A stretch of DNA of 5,613 nucleotides from NCBI GenBank assembly GCA_003133485.1, contig PKXR01000208.1, positions 1,416-7,028 on the forward strand, read 5' to 3'. The position numbers and the translations under genes were made by a program. Origin of the DNA: Candidatus Dormiibacterota bacterium. GTDB taxonomy: Bacteria > Chloroflexota > Dormibacteria > UBA8260 > Bog-877. Positions 1-5,001 of this stretch are shown here, piece by piece; positions within the stretch are counted from its first letter, which is position 1, and every line of letters begins with the position of its first letter. The notes below the pieces were generated by a model. It saw only the letters and a program-made list of their open reading frames with translations. It made no database searches and had not been told where the DNA came from.

Positions 1-252
1 GTCGACGCCCTGGCCCCGACCCCGCTCCACCCGGTGACCAGGGCCCGCCTTTACGAACGCGCCCTGGCCGAGGCCCGGCCGGGGACGGTGACCATCAGCT
101 TCGCCGACGCCATGGAGGACCCCTGGGGGGAGTTCTGGCGGGTCGCCCGCCAGGTCCCGGCCCCGGCATGGATGGGTTTGGGCGGTCTGGTGGCGGGAGT
201 CGTCGTGGTCGCACTGGTGCTCCGCCTGCGGGATCCCTTGACCGAGGAGTAG
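1..252 (+). CDS. C-terminal part of a single-pass membrane protein (5' end outside window)
   Basis: The frame is open from the first base to a TAG at 250-252, giving 83 residues with no visible start, so the gene begins upstream. The visible part has a hydrophilic stretch of about 50 residues (with TRARLYERALAEARPG near its start), then one hydrophobic segment over roughly the last 30 residues (WMGLGGLVAGVVVVALVLRL), and a short charged end (RDPLTEE). The tail-end membrane segment implies that the visible hydrophilic part is probably cytoplasmic, with only a few residues beyond the membrane. Membrane-anchored anti-sigma factors can have this layout, but the diagnostic zinc-finger region would lie outside the window, so no function is assigned. 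A GTG at 34 is in frame, but I see no ribosome binding site that would make it the true start. Confidence 0.6.
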   Translation, partial: VDALAPTPLHPVTRARLYERALAEARPGTVTISFADAMEDPWGEFWRVARQVPAPAWMGLGGLVAGVVVVALVLRLRDPLTEE

Positions 253-265
253 TCCTGACTTGGGC

Positions 266-280
266 CCGCTTCTCCAGCGG
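266..280 (+). terminator. Small hairpin after the first gene, possible terminator
   Basis: A perfect 5-bp stem (CCGCT at 266-270, AGCGG at 276-280) encloses a 5-base loop, 13 bases after the stop of the first gene. It is followed by TGGTTGGTGT, which is only mildly T-rich. It could end the upstream transcript before the furA promoter, but the stem is short and a real U-tract is missing. Confidence 0.3.
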
Positions 281-286
281 TGGTTG

Positions 287-310
287 GTGTCTGACAATTA
301 ACTGAGACAC
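287..310. promoter_or_regulatory. Candidate operator for the FurA-type regulator (interrupted inverted repeat)
   Basis: Arms GTGTCT (287-292) and AGACAC (305-310) form a perfect 6-bp inverted repeat around an AT-rich centre (GACAATTAACTG) in otherwise GC-rich DNA. It covers the -35 side of the promoter, ending 14 bases before the TATACT box at 325-330. A further AGTGTC at 336-341 matches the inverse of GACACT at 306-311. Fur-family regulators commonly bind AT-rich inverted repeats over their own promoters, and FurA/CatR proteins are autoregulated. That this is the binding site is inferred from position and symmetry only; it is not a clear match to a published Fur or PerR box. Confidence 0.45.
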
Positions 311-324
311 TCCAGTCTTGCCGG

Positions 325-330
325 TATACT
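325..330 (+). promoter_or_regulatory. -10 box (TATACT) of the furA-catalase promoter
   Basis: TATACT differs from the TATAAT consensus at one base. The expected +1, seven bases after the box, falls at 337, exactly the first base of an in-frame GTG. No good -35 hexamer is seen 16-18 bp upstream, where the sequence is CTGAGA-like. That would suit a promoter depending on another feature, or overlapping a repressor site. The transcript would be leaderless. Confidence 0.6.
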
Positions 331-336
331 GTGCCA

Positions 337-798
337 GTGTCAGTCGAGTTGAAGGCGAGCCCCAAAGAGCGGATCCGGGTCTCGGGCCAGCGGGTCACCG
401 CCCTCCGGGTAGCCATCCTCGAACTCCTCCAAGAACTTGGCCATGCCAGCGCCGAGCAGCTGGTGCAGGGCGCCCGTGCCCGGCTGGGCTCGATCTCGCT
501 GCAGGCGGTGTACGACTCCCTGGGAGTGCTCGGGAAGGCTGGCCTCATCCGCCGGATCGAGCCCGCGGGCAGCCCCGCGCTCTTCGAGCTTCGAGTGGCG
601 GACAACCATCACCATTTGGTGTGTCGTGGCTGTGGCGCCGTGACCGACGTGGACTGCGCGGTGGGCCACGCGCCTTGCCTCGCGCCGATCAGCGATTTCG
701 GTTACCAGGTCGACCAGGCTGAGGTGACCTATTGGGGCATTTGCCCGGAGTGTCAGGCGGTATCGCCGGGTGCCAGCGGGCCAGCTGTGGGCCGGTGA
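337..798 (+). CDS. furA: FurA/CatR-type Fur-family transcriptional repressor
   Basis: This is a metal-dependent repressor of the Fur superfamily, of the FurA/CatR branch that senses peroxide and controls catalase genes. The 153 residues fit the family. An N-terminal winged helix (about 15-75) carries the recognition-helix sequence SLQAVYDSLGVL. The dimerisation/metal domain follows with DNHHHLVCRGCG (90-100), DVDCAVGHAPC (104-114) and CPEC (136-139). The two CxxC pairs are the usual structural zinc ligands, and the His cluster supplies regulatory metal ligands. The stretch DVDCAVG.APCL and the ending YWG.CP.C strongly recall mycobacterial FurA. I chose GTG 337 because the -10 box ends at 330 and +1 would be 337; an in-frame GTG at 331 adds two residues but lies against the -10 box. 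There is no Shine-Dalgarno sequence. The catalase follows 16 bases later, so this is the first gene of a two-gene operon, probably self-repressed. Confidence 0.9.
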   Translation: MSVELKASPKERIRVSGQRVTALRVAILELLQELGHASAEQLVQGARARLGSISLQAVYDSLGVLGKAGLIRRIEPAGSPALFELRVADNHHHLVCRGCGAVTDVDCAVGHAPCLAPISDFGYQVDQAEVTYWGICPECQAVSPGASGPAVGR

Positions 799-802
799 AA
801 CG

Positions 803-810
803 AAGGAGGA
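803..810 (+). promoter_or_regulatory. Strong ribosome binding site fixing the catalase start
   Basis: AAGGAGGA lies between the furA stop and the ATG at 815, with about 5 bases from the AGGAGG core to the start codon. It selects ATG 815 over the in-frame GTG-type or ATG codons upstream (for example ATG-like starts near 770), which would overlap furA. Confidence 0.85.
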
Positions 811-814
811 CACC

Positions 815-2329
815 ATGAGCGAAAAGCCGAGAGTGACCACTACCGATGCCGGGATTCCCGCAGCCAGTGACGAGCATTCCCTGACGGCCGGGCCGGACGG
901 GCCGATTCTGCTTCAGGACCACTACCTGATCCAGAAGATGGCCCAGTTCAACCGCGAGCGAGTGCCCGAGCGGGTGGTGCATGCCAAGGGCGGTGGCGCC
1001 CACGGGTTCTTCGAGGTCACCGATGACGTGACCGCATTCTGCAAGGCTGATTTTCTACGACCCGATAAGCGCACTCCGATGTTGGCGCGCTTCTCCACGG
1101 TAGCCGGCGAGCTCGGCAGCGCCGACTCCGCGCGCGACCCGCGGGGGTTCGCCTTGAAGTTCTACACGGAGCAGGGGAATTACGACATGGTGGGCAACAA
1201 CACCCCCGTGTTCTTCATCAGAGATCCCCAGAAATTCCAGGATTTCATCCACTCCCAGAAGCGACGCGCGGATACCCACACCCGGGACAACAACATGCAA
1301 TGGGACTTCTGGACTTTGTCTCCGGAGTCGGCGCACCAGGTGACCATCCTGATGTCGGATCGCGGCATTCCCAAGACCTGGCGGCACATGAACGGCTACT
1401 CCAGTCACACCTATCTGTGGGAGAACGAGGCGGGCGAAAAGCACTGGGTGAAGTACCACTTCGAGACCGACCAAGGCATCGACTTCTACACCGCGGCGGA
1501 GGGTCAGGCGATGGCCGCCGAAGACCCTGACTGTCACATTCGCGACCTGTACCAGAGCATCCAGCGCGGTGACCATCCCGTTTGGACTCTGTCGGTGCAG
1601 CTGATGCCCTTAGCGGAGGCCGCCGACTACCGCTTCAACCCGTTCGACCTGACCAAGGTCTGGCCGCACGGCGACTACCCCTTGCACCGGGTCGGGCGGA
1701 TGGTGCTGGACCGCAACCCCGACAATTACTTTGCCGAAATCGAGCAGGCCGCTTTCGAGCCCGCCAACATGGTGGCCGGGATCGGTGCCAGCCCCGACAA
1801 GATGCTGCTGGGCCGGCTCTTCTCCTATCCGGACACCCATCGCCACCGAATCGGGGTCAACTACCTGCAGCTGCCGGTGAACCGTCCCAAGTCCGAGGTC
1901 AACTCCTATAACCGCGACGGCGCCATGCGCTACTCCAACCCCGCGGACCCGGTCTACGCACCCAACTCCTACGGCGGACCCAAGGCAGACCCGTCCAGCG
2001 GCGAACCCACCTGGTACACGGCGGGTGGGGAGATCGTGCGGGCGGCCTACACCAAGCACCGGGACGACGACGACTTCAGTCAGCCGGGCACGCTGTATCG
2101 CAAGGTGTTCGAGGAGGCGGCGCGGGAGCGGCTGGTCAGCAACATCGCCGGGCACGCCAGCCAGGGTCTCGAGCCGCAGGTTCTGGCCCGGGTAATCGAG
2201 TACTGGAGCAAGGTCGACCCCGAGCTGGGGGCCCGGGTGGCCGGTGCCACCAGCTCCGGCAATGGATACCAGCCGGCCGGCCAGGTCCCCACGCTTGCCG
2301 AGTCCGCAGCTTCCTCCGGGCAGGGCTAG
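815..2329 (+). CDS. katA: Monofunctional haem catalase
   Basis: This enzyme dismutates hydrogen peroxide to water and oxygen in the cytoplasm. The 504 residues match the small-subunit catalases and rule out the larger bifunctional KatG. The distal active-site signature RERVPERVVHAKGGGAHG has the catalytic His at 56. The catalytic Asn is at 128 in VGNNTPVFF. The proximal haem signature RLFSYPDTHRHR (334-345) puts the haem-ligand Tyr at 338. Other family blocks are intact: RFSTVAGE.GSAD (92-104), DPRGFA.KFYTE, SDRGIP...RHMNGY (181-195) and FNPFDLTKVWPHGDYPL (274-290). The ordered catalase fold ends near 475, and the last 30 residues are a Ser/Gly/Ala-rich tail. It lies 16 bases behind furA in one operon with a strong ribosome binding site, so it should be induced by peroxide when the repressor is inactivated. 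The residue after GGGA is His where many small-subunit catalases have Phe. I see no truncation. Confidence 0.97.
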   Translation: MSEKPRVTTTDAGIPAASDEHSLTAGPDGPILLQDHYLIQKMAQFNRERVPERVVHAKGGGAHGFFEVTDDVTAFCKADFLRPDKRTPMLARFSTVAGELGSADSARDPRGFALKFYTEQGNYDMVGNNTPVFFIRDPQKFQDFIHSQKRRADTHTRDNNMQWDFWTLSPESAHQVTILMSDRGIPKTWRHMNGYSSHTYLWENEAGEKHWVKYHFETDQGIDFYTAAEGQAMAAEDPDCHIRDLYQSIQRGDHPVWTLSVQLMPLAEAADYRFNPFDLTKVWPHGDYPLHRVGRMVLDRNPDNYFAEIEQAAFEPANMVAGIGASPDKMLLGRLFSYPDTHRHRIGVNYLQLPVNRPKSEVNSYNRDGAMRYSNPADPVYAPNSYGGPKADPSSGEPTWYTAGGEIVRAAYTKHRDDDDFSQPGTLYRKVFEEAARERLVSNIAGHASQGLEPQVLARVIEYWSKVDPELGARVAGATSSGNGYQPAGQVPTLAESAASSGQG

Positions 2330-2353
2330 GGCCACGGCCGGGCGCTGCCTCTT

Positions 2354-2370
2354 GGCCCTGGAGCAGGGCC
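2354..2370 (+). terminator. GC-rich hairpin after the catalase gene, possible terminator
   Basis: Arms GGCCCT (2354-2359) and AGGGCC (2365-2370) pair perfectly around a 5-base loop, 25 bases after the catalase stop. A competing hairpin uses GGGCC with GGCCC just downstream. There is no U-tract (GGGAGGCCCC follows), so this may be a Rho-assisted or weak terminator, or an mRNA-stabilising end. Confidence 0.4.
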
Positions 2371-2411
2371 GGGAGGCCCCGGGTTAGTTCCGAGTTATCG
2401 ACGCCCGCCCC

Positions 2412-2417
2412 TAGAAT
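2412..2417 (+). promoter_or_regulatory. -10 box (TAGAAT) of the galU-like gene
   Basis: TAGAAT is one base away from TATAAT, and the predicted +1 is about 2424, two bases before the GTG start at 2426. The segment 2384-2400 (TTAGTTCCGAGTTATCG) is AT-richer than its surroundings and may hold the -35 region, but no hexamer there is convincing. No Shine-Dalgarno sequence precedes the GTG, in keeping with leaderless translation. Confidence 0.5.
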
Positions 2418-2425
2418 CGCTCGTC

Positions 2426-3298
2426 GTGGGTGAAGTCCGAACGTTAGTGGTGCCGGCCGGGGGGCTCGGGACCCGCTTTCTTCCAGCCACCAAGGCGCTG
2501 CCCAAGGAGATGGTTCCGGTCGGCGATCGCCCCTCCATCCAGTGGGGGATCGAAGAGGCGGTCGCCTCCGGCATCGAGCGGGCGGTGATCATCACGGCTC
2601 CCGGCAAAGAGCTGATCAAGGCTCACTTCGCCCCTGATCCCGAATTGGAGGCGACCCTCGAGCGCCGCGGAGCCAGTGTTCTGGCCCAGCGGGTCCGGGC
2701 GATCTCCCGCCTCTGCCAGATGGAGTTCGTCGAGCAGCAAGAACCGCTGGGCCTCGGGCACGCCGTGTTTTGTGCCGCGCCCCTTCTCCAAGGTGAGGAA
2801 GCGTTCGGGGTGATGCTGCCGGATGACCTCTTCGCGGGCACGCCGCCCTTGCTCGGGCAGCTGATCGATGTCTACCAGAGGGAGAGGTGCACCGTGCTCG
2901 CGCTCAGGCGCTGCCCCAAGGACGAGATCTCCCGGTACGGGGTCGCCGCCGTGGAGGGGGAGGGACCGGTCTTCCGGGTGCTCGACGTGGTGGAGAAGCC
3001 AGCGCCCGCTGACGCTCCCAGCGACCTCGCTCTGATGGGGCGCTACGTACTCACTGCGGACGTCCTGGCGGAGCTGGAGACAACTTCGGCGGGAGCCGGT
3101 GGCGAGATCCAGCTGACCGACGCGATCCGGGGCCTCGCCCCGAAGGGTGGGGTGGTGGGGCTGGAGTTCACCGGGCGGCTGCTGGACGTGGGGACGCTGG
3201 AAAGCTGGCTCTCCACCAACGCCGAGATCGTCTGGCGGGATCCCGAGCTGGGGCCGCTACTGCACTCACGGATCCAGGAGCTGGAGTCGGACGAATAG
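2426..3298 (+). CDS. galU: UTP-glucose-1-phosphate uridylyltransferase-like nucleotidyltransferase
   Basis: The family joins UTP and glucose 1-phosphate to give UDP-glucose, the donor for envelope polysaccharides and glycolipids, in the cytoplasm. The 290 residues match bacterial GalU. The nucleotide-binding start VVPAGGLGTRFLPATKALPKEM spans about 8-29, with Arg17 and Lys27 as the signature residues. EQQEPLGLGHAV (103-114), LPDD (131-134, metal/substrate Asp), VVEKP (188-192, sugar-phosphate-binding Lys191), GRYVLT (205-210) and GGEIQLTDAI (225-234) follow in the usual order. The late motif is odd: typical GalU has (R/S)YD.G.KLG, whereas here it reads RLLDVGTLESWL (251-262), closer to the D.GT motif of the thymidylyl- and mannose-1-phosphate transferases. 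The family call is firm, but the exact nucleotide or sugar is less certain. The start GTG 2426 gives the canonical short N-terminus just before the first beta strand. It appears to be transcribed alone. Confidence 0.87.
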   Translation: MGEVRTLVVPAGGLGTRFLPATKALPKEMVPVGDRPSIQWGIEEAVASGIERAVIITAPGKELIKAHFAPDPELEATLERRGASVLAQRVRAISRLCQMEFVEQQEPLGLGHAVFCAAPLLQGEEAFGVMLPDDLFAGTPPLLGQLIDVYQRERCTVLALRRCPKDEISRYGVAAVEGEGPVFRVLDVVEKPAPADAPSDLALMGRYVLTADVLAELETTSAGAGGEIQLTDAIRGLAPKGGVVGLEFTGRLLDVGTLESWLSTNAEIVWRDPELGPLLHSRIQELESDE

Positions 3299-3322
3299 CC
3301 GGACCCGAGAGCTCCGGCGCAG

Positions 3323-3336
3323 AGAGTTCAAACTCT
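3323..3336. repeat. Short perfect inverted repeat downstream of galU
   Basis: AGAGTT (3323-3328) and AACTCT (3331-3336) are perfect arms around a 2-base centre, 38 bases upstream of the next -10 box. A 2-base centre makes a protein-binding palindrome more likely than an RNA hairpin. It could be an operator for the downstream cluster, but a 12-bp match can also arise by chance. Confidence 0.3.
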
Positions 3337-3373
3337 GCCGTTCCCGCCTCATGAAGTCTCCGCCGGACGGAGT

Positions 3374-3379
3374 TATACT
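3374..3379 (+). promoter_or_regulatory. -10 box (TATACT) upstream of the small-protein/PHP cluster
   Basis: This is the same hexamer as the furA box. Predicted +1 is about 3386, giving a leader of roughly 60 bases before the ATG at 3446, or a 4-base leader before an ATG at 3390 in another frame. A small hairpin, CTCCG (3358-3362) with CGGAG (3368-3372), abuts it on the upstream side and may be part of the galU terminator region. No good -35 hexamer is seen 17 bp upstream (ATGAAG). Confidence 0.45.
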
Positions 3380-3445
3380 GCCCAGCCAGATGGCAATCGG
3401 TGCGGAGCAACCCGTCCTCAAACCTATTCGACTTCAGGTAGCGCA

Positions 3446-3751
3446 ATGGCAATGCAACGCCCGCGGCGCGGTGATGACCTTCTGCGCTACCGCAGCCAGG
3501 AGGGAGATTTCGAAGTAGAGGTCTCGCACACCCTCAATAAGTGGTGTGTTTCGGTGCTGCGGCTGGAGGATTCCAGCATTGTGGCCCAGGACTTCTACCC
3601 AGAGCGTTGGAAGGCAATGGCCCGCGCCCAGGACTTCCTGCGGATCCTCAACATGCGCAACCGGCCGGGAGCTGAGGGCGAGTCCGACCATCCGGACGAG
3701 GGAGATCGGCCGGCGCCCACCTCGGCGGTCGGGCCGGGTCTCGGCCGCTGA
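3446..3751 (+). CDS. Uncharacterised 101-residue protein
   Basis: I do not recognise this protein. The ordered part, about residues 9-70, begins with a charged stretch. It continues with alternating hydrophobic segments that look like beta strands (DFEVEVS 21-27, KWCVSVLRL 32-40, SIVAQDF 44-50) and then an amphipathic helix (PERWKAMARAQDFLRIL 52-68). The last 30 residues are Gly/Pro/Asp/Glu-rich and probably disordered. It has no signal peptide or membrane segment, and only one Cys. ATG 3446 is the first start in the frame, because the upstream open stretch contains no ATG, GTG or TTG back past the promoter. A weak CAGG lies 7 bases before it, and ATG 3452 is an alternative. Its TGA at 3749-3751 is close to, or overlaps, the start of the PHP enzyme gene, so the two are probably co-transcribed. 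Its coherent strand-helix pattern supports a real gene. Confidence 0.6.
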   Translation: MAMQRPRRGDDLLRYRSQEGDFEVEVSHTLNKWCVSVLRLEDSSIVAQDFYPERWKAMARAQDFLRILNMRNRPGAEGESDHPDEGDRPAPTSAVGPGLGR

Positions 3752-3768
3752 GCCTAGCCTCCGGGCGG

Positions 3769-4533
3769 CTGACCGCCAGCGTTCCGATCCCGTCGGGTCA
3801 TTCGGTAGCGGATCCGCACGCCCACACCACTGCCAGTGACGGCATGGTCAGCCCCCGCCAGCTGGTCGCGGCCGCGGCGGAGGCGGGCCTCAGCGTGATC
3901 GCGATCACCGACCATGACACCTTTTCCGGCTGTGCCGAGGGTTTGGAGGCCGGGCAGGAATTCGGCATCGAGGTGGTGGCGGGGGAGGAGGTGACTACCT
4001 CGTCGCCCGCCAACGTGCATGTCCTGGGGCTCTTCCTCGACGGGCCGGTAAGGATGGGCATGCCGGTGGGGGACACGATCGCCGCGATCCACGATCGGGG
4101 AGGACTGGCGATCATGGCGCATCCCTGGATGCCGACCTACTTTGCCTCGATCACCCCGGGCGGCCTGCGACGCCTGATCGGACAGTTGCCCGTGGACGGC
4201 ATCGAGCTCCGCCACACCTGCCCGACCACGAAGGGCCGGATCCGGGGGCTCGACCAGTTCTACCAGCTGCACCGGGACCGGTTGGGGGCGGCGCTCGGCT
4301 CCAGCGATAGCCACTTCGGGGGCCACGACCTGGCCCGGACCGTGACAGTCTTCCCCGGGAGGAGCGCGGCGGACCTGCGCCGGGCCATCGGGAATTCCTC
4401 CACCAGCCCGCTGGAGCGATACCGCCGGCCCCAGGGCCCGTCCCTGTCGCTCCGGCTCCAACAGCAGGCGCGGAGCATGGGCTGGCTATCCTGGCAGCGG
4501 TGGCGGGGCCGAATTGGCCATGAAGGAGCCTGA
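3769..4533 (+). CDS. PHP-domain metal-dependent phosphoesterase (start uncertain, non-ATG)
   Basis: PHP enzymes hydrolyse phosphoester bonds with a cluster of metal ions; relatives include TrpH/YciV (RNase AM), nucleotide phosphatases and histidinol phosphatase. The full ligand set is present. DPHAHTTASDG is encoded at 3811-3843, ITDHDT at 3904-3921, VVAGEEVTT follows, then NVHVLGL, the AIMAHPW block near 4110, and GSSDSH near 4300. The first motif lies upstream of ATG 3844, so starting there would remove two metal-ligand His residues and is surely wrong. No ATG, GTG or TTG exists in frame between the stop at 3673-3675 and the motif. CTG 3769 is chosen as a plausible start, placing the motif at residue 15. 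CTG 3748, overlapping the preceding TGA as CTGA, is the alternative. The product would be 254 residues: a single PHP domain plus a basic tail (about 30 residues, many Arg and Gln). The physiological substrate cannot be told from sequence. Confidence 0.85.
   Translation: MTASVPIPSGHSVADPHAHTTASDGMVSPRQLVAAAAEAGLSVIAITDHDTFSGCAEGLEAGQEFGIEVVAGEEVTTSSPANVHVLGLFLDGPVRMGMPVGDTIAAIHDRGGLAIMAHPWMPTYFASITPGGLRRLIGQLPVDGIELRHTCPTTKGRIRGLDQFYQLHRDRLGAALGSSDSHFGGHDLARTVTVFPGRSAADLRRAIGNSSTSPLERYRRPQGPSLSLRLQQQARSMGWLSWQRWRGRIGHEGA
4523..4528 (+). promoter_or_regulatory. Ribosome binding site for the small membrane protein
   Basis: AAGGAG lies in the last codons of the PHP gene, 11 bases before TTG 4540. 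It is the only strong purine-rich site nearby, and it is too far (26 bases) from ATG 4555. It therefore favours the TTG start despite the long spacing. Confidence 0.4.
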
Positions 4534-4539
4534 GCCGAG

Positions 4540-4899
4540 TTGAATCGGGAATACATGAAGCGAGAATGGGGGGCTGTTCTATTTGTGGTCACCGCCCTGC
4601 TCGGCGGCTTCGCCGTGCTGGTGGCGCTCATCGTCAGGGCGGCTTCGCCAACCCCGATCCCCCCCGCTCCGCCCTGTCCCAAGACGACCCCCATCGTGAT
4701 CCAGGCCCAGGTCTCGCCGGCGGCCTCCGCCACCCCCACCATCTCGATCAAGCCAGTGCCCTTTGGCTGCCCCACCCCCCAGGTGGTGGTTAAGACCCCG
4801 AGCCCCAGCCCCACCGCCACCGCAACTCCAAAGGCGACGGCCAAGGCCACTGCCACGGCGACCGCCTCCGCGTCGCCGTCCGCTAGTCCCACCGGGTAG
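4540..4899 (+). CDS. Small membrane-anchored protein with Ser/Thr/Pro/Ala-rich extracellular tail
   Basis: The 119 residues have three parts. A short basic N-terminus (Arg3, Lys7, Arg8) leads into one membrane segment of about 22 residues (roughly 11-32), giving an N-in/C-out signal anchor. A middle part (33-85) contains two Cys in similar settings, PPCPKTTPIVI near 46 and FGCPTPQVVVK near 77. A low-complexity tail (86-119) is almost only Pro, Thr, Ala, Ser and Lys. Such tails act as flexible or O-glycosylated wall-spanning spacers in actinobacterial surface proteins. No enzyme domain is visible, and no sortase LPxTG-type motif or lipobox is seen. It follows the PHP stop by 6 bases, so it is probably in the same transcript. 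ATG 4555, with GGGA 4 bases upstream, is the alternative start and still keeps the membrane segment. I cannot name a function. Confidence 0.65.
   Translation: MNREYMKREWGAVLFVVTALLGGFAVLVALIVRAASPTPIPPAPPCPKTTPIVIQAQVSPAASATPTISIKPVPFGCPTPQVVVKTPSPSPTATATPKATAKATATATASASPSASPTG
4795..4896. repeat. Low-complexity C-rich coding tract (Thr/Ala/Ser/Pro tail)
   Basis: The last 34 codons of the small membrane protein are built from recurring ACC/GCC/TCC/CCC-type codons. They encode alternating TA, SA, SP and TP units, including TATATASASPSASPTG at the end. The units vary at the third codon position, so this is an amino-acid-level repeat and not a recent exact DNA expansion. Confidence 0.6.
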
Positions 4900-4921
4900 C
4901 CGCGGACCTCACCTCGGCTCT

Positions 4922-4934
4922 CAGGGCGCCCCTG
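4922..4934 (+). terminator. Short GC hairpin after the membrane protein gene, possible terminator
   Basis: CAGGG (4922-4926) pairs with CCCTG (4930-4934) around a 3-base loop, 22 bases after the stop. No U-tract follows (TCTCGCGG), so termination here is uncertain. Confidence 0.3.
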
Positions 4935-4965
4935 TCTCGCGGCTGGCTCCGTTCAGGACAACAGA

Positions 4966-4972
4966 TGTCACA
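4966..4972 (+). promoter_or_regulatory. TGTCACA element, candidate ECF-type -35 site
   Basis: TGTCACA lies 29 bases before the sigma factor GTG. It equals the -35 motif described for ECF41-group and SigJ-type promoters, whose partner is CGTC about 16 bp downstream. At that distance this sequence has TGCT, and the only CGT (CGTG, 4984-4987) is 11 bp away, so the match is half complete. The spacing would fit autoregulation of the sigma gene, but this is inference. Confidence 0.25.
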
Positions 4973-5001
4973 TTTCGGGTCCCCGTGGTGCTGAAGGTGG
5001 T

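Noticed and set aside
770..814. Longer catalase starting upstream at 770
   Set aside because: It would overlap furA by about 29 bases and lacks a ribosome binding site, whereas ATG 815 has a perfect one and a normal catalase N-terminus.
1610..2335. Long open frame on the minus strand (241 codons) across the catalase gene
   Set aside because: It is antisense to an intact catalase, has Val/Gly/Leu-biased composition with no recognisable domain, and is explained by codon bias in GC-rich DNA.
3754..4461. Minus-strand open frame of 235 codons opposite the PHP gene
   Set aside because: The plus strand carries the complete PHP motif set. The antisense product is Arg/Gly/Pro-rich, with no motif or ribosome binding site.
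4260..4892. Minus-strand frame encoding a Val/Ala/Gly repeat-like protein
   Set aside because: The alternating VAVA-type sequence is only the complement of the Thr/Ala/Ser/Pro tail codons of the plus-strand gene and of the PHP gene end.
4795..4896. C-rich tract considered as a tandem DNA repeat or CRISPR-like array
   Set aside because: There are no exact repeat units or spacers. The pattern is amino-acid bias inside an open frame.
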